From Stephanodiscus triporus (taxonomy: Eukaryota > Bacillariophyta > Thalassiosirophyceae > Thalassiosirales > Thalassiosiraceae): a stretch of DNA of 11,847 bases. The position numbers and the translations under genes were made by a program. The notes under the pieces are model-generated. The model was given only the letters and a program-made list of their open reading frames with translations, was not told the DNA's origin and made no database searches. Shown one piece after another: positions 1-7,125 of this stretch. Location: assembly GCA_036939755.1 (NCBI GenBank), contig JALLAZ010000821.1:1-11847 (forward strand). The letters run 5' to 3'. Every line of letters begins with the position of its first letter. The stretch's first letter is position 1.

Positions 1-1
1 G

Positions 2-57
2 CCGCACACAACCCTAACCATCGGGGCGGCCGCATGCAACCCTAACCATCGGGGGCC
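2..57. repeat. Degenerate 28-base tandem repeat containing CCCTAACC
   Basis: Two adjacent 28-base copies (2-29 and 30-57) share a CCGCA start and the block CAACCCTAACCATCGGGG. A more diverged third copy seems to lie around 86-111 (TGCAACTATTGGGG then CAGCCGCA). The CCCTAA core resembles the common telomere unit, but it occurs only once per 28 bases, so this is not a telomere array. Confidence 0.6.
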
Positions 58-137
58 AAAGAAATGGTGGTTACTTACACAGCGTGCCTGCAACTATTGG
101 GGCAGCCGCACGAAACTAGCGTTATCCTTTATAGATA

Positions 138-162
138 AATAATCAGTCCACCACTGATTATT
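138..162. repeat. Perfect 10-base inverted repeat (hairpin)
   Basis: AATAATCAGT at 138-147 and ACTGATTATT at 153-162 are exact reverse complements separated by a 5-base spacer. The hairpin directly adjoins the 21-base AT-rich tandem array, so it may mark one edge of the same element. Confidence 0.7.
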
Positions 163-256
163 GATAATAGGTAACTTATTATCTATAATAGGTAACTTAT
201 TATCTATAATAGGTAACTTATTATCTATAATAGGTACTGATTATCTATAATAGGTA
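163..256. repeat. 21-base AT-rich tandem array, about 4.4 copies
   Basis: The unit ATAATAGGTAACTTATTATCT is repeated head to tail with almost no divergence. The last copy is one base shorter and changes to GGTACTGATT. The near identity suggests recent expansion. The motif CTATMMATAATAGG recurs at 321-333, tying the array to the inverted-repeat structure just downstream. Confidence 0.8.
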
Positions 257-262
257 GGTACC

Positions 263-339
263 TCACACCTAATATAGACATTTTGGATATTCAGTGGTGT
301 TTATTATCGATAATCAGAAACTATCCATAATAGGTGTGA
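263..339. repeat. Imperfect inverted repeat around 50 bases of AT-rich sequence
   Basis: TCACACCTAATAT at 263-275 pairs with the reverse complement of 327-339 at 12 of 13 positions. A small palindrome, ATTATCGATAAT, lies at 303-314 inside. Together with the hairpin and 21-base array just upstream, this could be a small non-autonomous DNA element (MITE-like), but no target-site duplication was identified. Confidence 0.5.
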
Positions 340-836
340 CAAATCAAGCGGTGTGTGGGTGCTATGGAGTCTTGGAAAAACCCCGTAAGACAAGACAAGA
401 CTGACCTCTATCTATGAGTTTACGCCCAAAGTTGGCTGTTAGATTTGGATTTTACGTATTCCTACATAGAGTACAGTATTATTTTTTTTCTTCTACGGCC
501 AATTTAGGGACCATTTTTTTGTGCGACCATGGTGGCCGCCAGAATCTGTCCCTATCGGCTAAACCATGTAGCCCATAATAGAAGTAAGCACATTGCCGTC
601 CTCTATAGGACATGGGCTAAAATTGATGCGCATGGCTCCTTCTAAATCCTAGATAAAGAGCCACTGTATCAGTTACAGCACAGTCCTAAAATTTGTTAGA
701 TTTTGTTATTGCACTCTAGACGCCCTCGTCAGTGGCCCCAAAGACCTCATCAGCAAATGACCTCCTCAGCAGCCACAGTAACCTCCTCCTCTCTCTTCCT
801 TAATCTCCTATGCACTGTTTGATTGTTTTGTTTTGT

Positions 837-862
837 GTTGTTGTTGTCGTTGTTGTTGTTGT
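837..862. repeat. TTG trinucleotide microsatellite
   Basis: A run of TTG units interrupted by one TCG. It produces a spurious Cys-rich open frame on the plus strand. Confidence 0.85.
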
Positions 863-906
863 CATCGTCCATCATCCGACTTCTGTAGTCGAGTGCCCCT
901 GCCCCC

Positions 907-938
907 TCCCTCTGCCTCTCCCTCTGCCTCTGCCTCTT
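907..938. repeat. CTCTGC pyrimidine-rich microsatellite
   Basis: Repeated CCTCTGC and CCTCTC units, about 32 bases long, within a pyrimidine-rich stretch. It explains the Pro/Ser-rich open frames here. Confidence 0.75.
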
Positions 939-1629
939 GGTGTCAACTCCTACCTATGGCGCCACCTCTAACGCCTCATCACCATGCACAGCATTGTCCT
1001 TCCCTTGGGCATCGTCAGCTCCCTCATCTCTCCTTGCACCGTCGTTGGTTGATTGTCACGTCTCACGGCATCTGTTTGGATACATTTGTTGCATCCTCAT
1101 CGGGAAAACCAGCCGCTCGCATGGCCTGCGGAACTCTGAGAAATGAACTTGCCAGCTTGAATGACGCGGTCTTTTCCGCCATCTTCTTTAGGTCGCTATC
1201 CATTGTTGACATGTTCAAGATTGATATTCTGATGGGTTACGTGATATTTATTTGATTGCGATGACAATATTCAATATCTAACACGGGTGGGTGAGATACT
1301 TTTTTTGGTACGAGAATGCAGTGCTGGCTATTGCTTGTTGGTTTGTTAGTCCAAAATGGCACACATGGGGTCATCTGCACACCAAAATGACTGCAAAAAC
1401 ACGCTCTAAACAATGAGATGGTGCGACCTCTATTATTTATGGGTCGTGAAGGAGTTAGATCTAAATATGTGTGATAGGCCTATTTTGGTTGTGACGTGTG
1501 TTAGTAATGGGCCCGGCCAAGTTTGGGCGTGAACTCGTAGATAGTTGTTTCCTTGTATTTTTTTAACAATAATATCTACTACACTACCCCTCTATTAACA
1601 ATTGTCACCGGGATGCAACTTACAAATGG

Positions 1630-1720
1630 TAAGCTAACAGATAGCTAACAGATAGCTAACAGTCAGCTAAGGGCCGGCTAAGGTCAGCTAAGTGCTGGAT
1701 AAGGTCAGCTAAGAGCTGAC
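1630..1720. repeat. Degenerate 10-11 base array with AGCTAA core
   Basis: The array begins with three near-perfect copies of AGCTAACAGAT and continues with GTCAGCTAAGG / GCCGGCTAAGG / GTCAGCTAAGT / TGGATAAGG / GTCAGCTAAGA, ending in the reverse-complement-like AGCTGAC. The spacing stays near 10 to 11 bases, about one helical turn. Confidence 0.7.
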
Positions 1721-2064
1721 ACTGCTTGCTTTTTTATTTTGCTAGAGAAGAACATATTCCCGTGCCACCCTCATCATCACCCATCCAATCGCCTCCTCCT
1801 CCAACGACCATCGACCATCGCCCTCATTGCACTCATTGCCCTCATCACCCTCGTCACCTTCTACTGCCGCTCTTGTAGACTGTCTGCCATAGCCGTCACC
1901 GCCCTTCTTCTCTCTCGCTGCTGTCTTCAACAGCCCAGCCCTCTTCCACTGCCACCATCCACCACGCCTCTGCTTTCCCTCCTCTCCATTTGATTGTTTT
2001 ATGCTTTGCTGGATTCTGCAATCAAGGACAACAATGATGACCGCCTCCAGAGAGTCTCCATTGC

Positions 2065-2105
2065 AAATAATGAATTCATTCCAATGTCTAAATAATGAAT
2101 TCATT
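2065..2105. repeat. Duplicated palindrome AATGAATTCATT
   Basis: The 16-base block AAATAATGAATTCATT occurs exactly at 2065-2080 and 2090-2105, a 25-base period. Each copy contains the perfect 12-base palindrome AATGAATTCATT. Two identical dyad sites at fixed spacing could be a protein-binding pair or a simple local duplication. Confidence 0.7.
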
Positions 2106-2550
2106 ACAAATGAACAAACGGTGAGGCACTACTCAGTCAAGTGCATACATAATCCAATTTATGTTTATGTATTATGTAGTAATTCAGGCAATTTCCTTTG
2201 ATCTCTTAACAGAGAGAACTCTAACAAAACATCTACTAAACAAAAAAACTAATGAAGTGCTTGGACAAAGTATATACCAAACAACCCCCCCAAAACAATG
2301 GCTCCTTCTTCTGAACGATTGTGATTGTATGGTGAGCGGTGCATGAACCTACACCAATGATGACTGTATGCGCCTCTCTAGAACCAGCAAAATGTGTGAG
2401 CAAGAGCGCATGAAGCTGAAGCCAATGCCATACTAGCTCTATTTTATCATCAGCGACCGCCTTGCTTTTGTTGAAGCCTTGGCAAGTGTTGGCATGAGGT
2501 TCTCCAACTTACAATCTTGTGTTGTTTTTATCTTGGTTGGTCTGTCAACC

Positions 2551-2583
2551 TGGCTGAATTCAGCCAATCTAGCTGAATTCAGC
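2551..2583. repeat. Tandem palindromes GCTGAATTCAGC
   Basis: A perfect 16-base palindrome (TGGCTGAATTCAGCCA, 2551-2566) is followed by a 12-base one (GCTGAATTCAGC, 2572-2583), with centres about 19 bases apart. They share the GAATTC core with the pair at 2065-2105 but have different flanks. They lie about 240 bases upstream of the first coding sequence of the acidic-protein gene and could be a promoter element. That role is inference. Confidence 0.7.
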
Positions 2584-2624
2584 ATTGGAACGCAGATTTT
2601 TTTCTCCATCAAAAGTGGTTGCCA

Positions 2625-2849
2625 TTAAAGAGTTGAAGCAAGGGTATTGTCGCTCATGGTGTCTAGTTGCCGGCGGTAATTTGTTTGCGCACTTTCTGGC
2701 AAGTTAATGACATCGAATTTGCTGCGGCCAAGTTCATGTTGTGGATTTTTGTGCCATCGTCGATGTGAAAAAACCTGTTTTTCGGCGATGAGAACGAAAT
2801 TAACGTAGGAATTAATATAGAGTTCTGTAGAATATCTATCCCCCCACAT
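2625..2849 (-). CDS. Possible small 74-residue ORF, unassigned
   Basis: An ATG-started frame runs from 2849 to a TAA at 2625-2627. Its amino-acid composition is balanced, unlike the simple-sequence frames elsewhere on the left side, with stretches such as YINSYVNFVLIAEKQVFSHR and NLPESAQTNYRRQLDTMSDN. The frame also stays open upstream to 3068, but there it is antisense to the coding sequence of the plus-strand gene and becomes a Val/Leu/Arg-rich shadow. Its first codons (2821-2849) overlap the first coding stretch of that gene on the opposite strand. I recognise no family. It could be a real small gene, a terminal exon, a decayed mobile-element fragment, or chance. Confidence 0.25.
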   Translation of the reverse strand: MWGDRYSTELYINSYVNFVLIAEKQVFSHRRWHKNPQHELGRSKFDVINLPESAQTNYRRQLDTMSDNTLASTL

Positions 2850-4633
2850 CACAAAAACATCGAACGATGGCACGTCCGAGATTGAACGTCTAGACGAGGG
2901 GCGCCGGAGGAGGGGGAGGAGGAGGACAAGAACGACGACTGCTACTACGACGACTATGGCGATCGCATCGCCACGGTCATCACGCGGCCAACGCCGCAGG
3001 ACCCGCCTGATTGCGACAGCCTCGCGGGTGGGACCGACCCGTCGAGCGATGATCCGGACGCCGATCATCTTCGCGGTGGGGGGGACGGGAGCCTCCCGTG
3101 GCCGGGTAACGACGACAACAACGGCGACGACGGGGGGGGGGATCGTGCGAGGATGGCTGGAGCGTGCACGCCAGTCCGGCTCGCGACGATAATTGTCGTC
3201 GCGTCGACGATCATCCCACGATCCGGGGCATCCCGCCCTCAGCGGGGGACGGGGAGCGCGCCGGCGGACGTGTCGACCCCCCTCCCATTCGTCATCATCA
3301 TGCCGATCGTCGCGATCACGACGTCGGCTTCGTTGGATACATCGACACCATCAACGACGACGCGGCATCTTACGACGACGAGGGCGTGAGCATCGACCAC
3401 GTGGGATCGTTGTCAACGAACGCGCATTCCGAGAAACAATGCCCCGGCAGGGATTCGGGGACGGCGACGAGCGATGTCCCGTCGAGCTCGAATTCCAAGA
3501 AACAACAACAACAACAACAACAACGGGGGGGAGGAGGATCCGGATTCGCGTCCTCGTTGCGATACGTCTGGAAATTGCCGATTTGAGCGGCGGCGCGGCG
3601 GCGGCAGTCGTCTGCGAGGATGACGACGACGACGAGTGCGATCGATTGGAGGTCGAGCTATTCGCTCCCGCGGACGCGAGGCGCCGGGCCGTGGTGAAGG
3701 AATCGGTCGAGCTAATGACGAGCGTGAACAAGTCCACGCTCGCGATGGGACTGGAGGAGCCGTTCCGTCCTGCGGACGAGGTGAGTTTTTTTTTTCCATC
3801 GCGCATTTTGGTAGAGTATGCGTCCGATCGTATCTCTCACCTCTCTTTGTTTTTTTCCTTCGCATGCTCAGACGTTCCCTCCGCTGAAGAAGCTTCACTC
3901 GAACCTTGGATATCAAATGGAGGCGCTGAACTCGGCCATCGGAAATCCCCGAAGCCTGAGTCGAAGGATCCGACACTTCGGCAAGTCAACGAAGATGAGG
4001 GGGGCGCCGTCGCTGGATTCCTCCCACAGGAGTTCGGCGCCCCCGAACGTTAACGATCACGAGGCCCTCGCCGCGTACATAATGGACCAAATGGAGCTAA
4101 TGTCGTCGTCGCAACGTACTCCCGCCGGATCATCGGAGGGGGCCGTTCGTCCGCGTTTGACCGAGATATACACTTCCTATCTTCCCAATTACTTGTGGTT
4201 TCAGCCCATCGCGGCGGATCGTGGGGATAATATGATACGACCGACATCCCTGTGCTCCGGCACGGGCATCACAGGCGGCAGCCAGTACCTGCAGCCGGAA
4301 ATGCTCAAGGTGTTCAGCGTATTCGGGTCGTACCTGCTTGGATCCGGTCATCTCTTCCAGGACGATCGGGAGGGCGATGCCGGTAATCGACGACGGCGAG
4401 CCGCGTTTTGGGTAGACACCATCGACGAAAACGACGACGAAGATGACGATTCGGCGGCCGATGGCAGCGTCGGGTCGACCAGCTCCGACGATGGCACCGC
4501 CGGCTCCGATGATGATGATCCTCGCAGGATTCAAAAAGAGTTCATCGAGAAGGTCATCCTAGACTTGCGTCGCAGCCAAATGATGATGGAGCATCAACAT
4601 CCAATGCAGGACTACAAGATAAGTGACGCGTGA
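2821..4633 (+). CDS. Acidic low-complexity protein of unknown function, frame broken at three G runs
   Basis: I do not recognise the family. Coding sequence is traceable in three successive frames. It starts with SSVEYLSPHITKTSNDG from 2821, changes frame at the G run 2898-2901, again at the ten-G run 3132-3141, and again near the seven-G run 3525-3531. Each change equals one missing base. A GT-AG intron at 3781-3871 (91 bases, phase 0) joins ...RPADE to TFPPLKK, and the last exon ends at TGA 4631-4633. Total length is about 570 residues. The N-terminal part is rich in Asp, Gly and Glu with a seven-Gln run. The second half has less biased blocks, such as EALAAYIMDQMELMSS, LTEIYTSYLPNYLWFQPI and EMLKVFSVFGSYLLGSGHLF, then a second Asp/Ser-rich tract and a final helix (RIQKEFIEKVILDLRRSQMM). 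No signal peptide or membrane segment is seen. The true start was not found; an upstream exon is likely, with possible acceptors at 2819-2820 or 2892-2893. It may be a gene with assembly errors or a young pseudogene. Confidence 0.55.
3497..3531 (+). repeat. (CAA)n tract followed by a seven-G run
   Basis: CAA units encode seven Gln in the middle reading frame and run straight into G3525-3531. The frame read before this point stops shortly after it (TGA at 3584-3586), while the frame that continues into the next exon is offset by one base, so this is the likely site of the third frame break. Confidence 0.7.
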
Positions 4634-5140
4634 ATCTGCGGAAGAATGGCGATAACATGGCCGAAGAATCTTTCCCCATCGTATTCTACTCCGGCTTAAG
4701 TGATGGTTCTTTGCAATTTTTTTTTTGCTGAAGATCTTCCCGCAAAATTAGGCGCAGTCTCGTTCCGATGATGGAGGGGTAAGTATCACGAAATTTCGAG
4801 CGAGCCCAAGGGTCTAAAACGCTGCTAGAAACAAACAGCGGGAGCAGCCGCCCTGCCTCTGGTCGTTCATCGTCATTGGTCCTCGGCGTTGTCGCCGACC
4901 GACGCGATCCACTCGTGGTCATTATTTTTGACATCCACGGCTAAACAAGGCTACGATATCATACAATCAAATAATTAACCAGCTACTGAATACGATCGTC
5001 TATTTGTCCTAATTTGTTTACAAGAGATGTGCGTTGCTCAATCCATCACTAGCTCCTTAGTCCTGGATTCATGTCTTTGGACGACGCTTTGACAGATAAA
5101 CTCATTCTGGATATCCGTTGGTACGGAGCCTAATCATTTA
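4634..5140. other. Convergent intergenic spacer
   Basis: This spacer lies between the 3' end of the acidic-protein gene and the 3' end of the sulfotransferase gene. It contains a ten-base T run near 4719-4729 and AT-rich sequence around 4960-5030, where both transcripts probably end. No clear polyadenylation signal was identified. A minus-strand ATG frame of 82 codons (4934-4686) is open here but has no recognisable features and may be chance. Confidence 0.55.
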
Positions 5141-6646
5141 CTACGGTGGATACCTCTTCCTTTGCTGAGCGAACATTTCCAACCCGTAATGGTAAAGGCT
5201 CATATCCCATTTATCCTTTGCGATAACTGCGTGCCACGTCGAACCGCCCTTTCCGCCCTGCAATTGAGGATGACCGTTCGCATTCGTAGGCTTCGTGTTT
5301 ATGAATTCGTACGCGCATTGCGGCCTCTTCTCCACCCACCGAAAGTGCGCCTTCAATTGTCGCATCGTCTCGTTCATTTCCTCGGCCACGCCGACGAATA
5401 TTTTCCTCGTCATTATCAGCTTCGCCCGATCGAAGTGCGCCGTCGACAGGGCCACCCATGGCATCGTCCCGGTCAGCTGCCGGACCATCCAATTGTCGAT
5501 GTAATTATCGCTATCGACGTATTCGCGGAAGGTGATCTTATTCCATTCCTTCCGATAGGATCGTTCCCACGTCGCCATCTTTCGGTAGTGAAAAAGACTC
5601 AGCGCGACGTCCACGGGATGTCGGAGTATGGCAAAAGTCCTCCCGTAGTGCAGGTCGTTGAAGAGGGCGGCGCCGGACAGGAAGTAGTTGGACACTATCA
5701 CGTCCACCTTGTTCGAGTTGACGATATGCTTTTGAAAGGAGAACGATAGGCCCTCGGGGGAGCTCGTGTCCATGTTCAATATGTTCTCCCGCGCATATTC
5801 CATCGACTGCAAGGAGTAAGAAAGAAAGACATTTACTATGTTTGTTCTCTGTGATGACGAATCCCGGCGAACTAAGAAGACTCTACATGTTTCTGGCGCA
5901 CAAAACTCACGGCTATGTCTTTCACCCTCTCCGCCCGCCTCAACCCAAAGCAGTAGTTCATAATATTCTTCATCGTGCTTCCGGATGCCTGGACGAAGAT
6001 GAGCGAAAACAAATTGGATGAATTGAATGATCGGAATTAATGTGCACATATAATGTATTATACATGTGCGGACCGAGACACAACAACAGCAACAACAGCA
6101 AAGGAGAAAGGCGCACGGCAATAACGCCAGAGCACGCACCTTGGGTATGTGCCAAAAATATACCAAATCCAACGGATTGCTAAGATCCGTGCCCGCGTCC
6201 GACGTGTCGCGCAAGTACAACGGCAACATGTCCTTATCCACGGGCGGGAACAACCCACCGAGAAAGTTCTTCGTGTGCTTTCGTTTCGTCTCGTCGTCCA
6301 TTATGTTCATATCCTCGAGTTTTTGCAGGCGTCTTCGTTCGGCGACGAATTGCAGCCGCCGTACCTCCTCTCGTGATCGATGCGACTGTTCGCGATGAGA
6401 CGATGGCCACGATGCCGTTTCTTTCTCGGATCGGCCGGCGGCGGCTCGGTCGTCGTCGTATTCGCCACCTCTTACCCGATAATGATAATAATTATAATAT
6501 GTGGGATAATGTCTTTCGATGATGCCTTCGTCGACCCACGGCATTATTGTCACGTCGTCCTCCGCGGGATAGAATGATGCGATCGCGAGCAATCCGAGGA
6601 ACAGCAGCAGGGCGGCCGCGATGGGCCGTGTCGGGGCGGCACGCAT
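5141..6646 (-). CDS. Membrane-anchored sulfotransferase, three exons
   Basis: This is a predicted 416-residue type II membrane protein that should transfer sulfate from PAPS to a carbohydrate or similar acceptor in the Golgi lumen. Exons are 6646-6140, 5988-5911 and 5806-5141; introns of 151 and 104 bases have GT-AG ends and phase 0. Residues 8-25 form a hydrophobic anchor (IAAALLLFLGLLAIASFY) after a short basic N terminus. The PAPS 5'-phosphosulfate loop is HIPK (166-169) spliced to ASGSTMKN. The 3'-phosphate motif is RTFAILRHPVDVALSLFHYR, with Arg257 and Ser265 matching the family R...S pattern. A following DNWMVRQLTG block is typical of algal sulfotransferases. Without removal of the introns the frame stays open but inserts a Cys run and breaks the loop. 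Acceptor substrate cannot be told from sequence. The start ATG at 6646 gives the anchor directly. Confidence 0.85.
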   Translation of the reverse strand: MRAAPTRPIAAALLLFLGLLAIASFYPAEDDVTIMPWVDEGIIERHYPTYYNYYHYRVRGGEYDDDRAAAGRSEKETASWPSSHREQSHRSREEVRRLQFVAERRRLQKLEDMNIMDDETKRKHTKNFLGGLFPPVDKDMLPLYLRDTSDAGTDLSNPLDLVYFWHIPKVRALALLPCAFLLCCCCCCCVSVRTCIIHYMCTLIPIIQFIQFVFAHLRPGIRKHDEEYYELLLWVEAGGEGERHSREFCAPETCRVFLVRRDSSSQRTNIVNVFLSYSLQSMEYARENILNMDTSSPEGLSFSFQKHIVNSNKVDVIVSNYFLSGAALFNDLHYGRTFAILRHPVDVALSLFHYRKMATWERSYRKEWNKITFREYVDSDNYIDNWMVRQLTGTMPWVALSTAHFDRAKLIMTRKIFVGVAEEMNETMRQLKAHFRWVEKRPQCAYEFINTKPTNANGHPQLQGGKGGSTWHAVIAKDKWDMSLYHYGLEMFAQQRKRYPP

Positions 6647-7125
6647 CGAGGCAACAAGGCATGGACGATTAGATTAGAGAGAATGATGAGTATGAGTGAT
6701 GAGTGATGAGTGATGAGTGATGAGTGATGAGTGATGAGCTTGCGACCGAGGTTTTGTAGGAACGATAAAAAAGATAGGCATCTTTGTGAATTGTGGACGG
6801 CAGATGGCTGCAATCTACGAGCCTCGCGATTCCTAGAGTAAGTATCTAGTATTTAAGTAGATGTGGAACCAGGAAACACAGGAATTCCTCTATCGTATCG
6901 TTTCTCCCTCTCTTGACGAAGTTCGGGACAGAGGAGAGGGACCGTTGCTGACCGAGGAGCCGAAAAAAGCAAAACGACCGCGCCTGCCTCGACGAAGGAA
7001 GAACAGTGCCAATCAACAACAGAGCCACCTCCCTCGCTCTATCTATTCAATGCGATAGAGATAAGGTCAACGCCACCTTTTGCCCGTCGGGCGTCGCGGT
7101 ATCTACTTACCTCTCTCTAGAGAGA
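6647..7125. promoter_or_regulatory. Divergent promoter region between sulfotransferase and large gene
   Basis: The two genes start 479 bases apart on opposite strands, so both promoters and 5' untranslated regions must lie here unless there are upstream non-coding exons. The 7-base tandem repeat sits on the sulfotransferase side. No TATA box or other core element could be assigned with confidence. Frames open inside this region lack a plausible ATG or protein-like composition. Confidence 0.5.
6693..6738. repeat. 7-base tandem repeat TGAGTGA, 6.6 copies
   Basis: Six perfect copies (6693-6734) plus TGAG lie 47 to 92 bases upstream of the sulfotransferase ATG, probably in its 5' untranslated region or core promoter. 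On the transcribed strand it reads as TCACTCA repeats. Perfect copies imply recent expansion and likely length polymorphism. Confidence 0.85.

Larger units (their letters stand above)
1..2620. other. Repeat-rich intergenic stretch without a supported gene
   Basis: No convincing gene is visible here on either strand. The open frames present (for example 833-1255 plus, 1739-1993 plus and 1742-2104 minus) are short and biased to Cys, Pro, Ser, Leu or His because they cross TTG, CTCTGC and pyrimidine-rich simple sequence, and most lack an ATG at the start. The stretch is visibly AT-richer than the coding blocks to its right and carries several small repeat arrays listed separately. No tRNA-like or rRNA-like stretch was seen. 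It may be intergenic DNA or decayed mobile-element sequence. Confidence 0.6.

Noticed and set aside
8..54. Telomere-like CCCTAACC at the left end
   Set aside because: Only one CCCTAA per 28-base unit and two clear copies, with no uninterrupted telomere array.
833..1255. 140-codon plus-strand frame
   Set aside because: It starts at a non-ATG codon and its N-terminal half is TTG and CTCTGC simple sequence; no domain or splice signal supports it.
1742..2104. 120-codon minus-strand frame rich in Glu and Gly
   Set aside because: It is the complement of a pyrimidine-rich stretch, has biased composition and lacks any recognisable motif.
2656..2820. First exon for the acidic-protein gene starting at ATG 2656 or ATG 2707
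   Set aside because: No donor and acceptor combination I tried joined either ATG to the frame open from 2821 without a stop.
3106..3151. An intron to explain the frame change at the ten-G run
   Set aside because: The GTAACG/GCGAG pair gives a 46-base intron and the wrong downstream frame; a single missing G fits better.
3413..3976. 187-codon minus-strand Arg/Pro-rich frame
   Set aside because: It is antisense to the acidic-protein gene; the Arg and Leu runs mirror triplet repeats on the coding strand.
4686..4934. 82-codon minus-strand ATG frame in the convergent spacer
   Set aside because: Composition is fairly balanced but there is no motif, no splice link to the sulfotransferase and it lies where the 3' untranslated regions should be.
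6058..6139. Cys-rich segment in the uninterrupted sulfotransferase frame
   Set aside because: It is intron 1 read through; GT-AG ends at 6139-5989 restore the PAPS-binding loop exactly.
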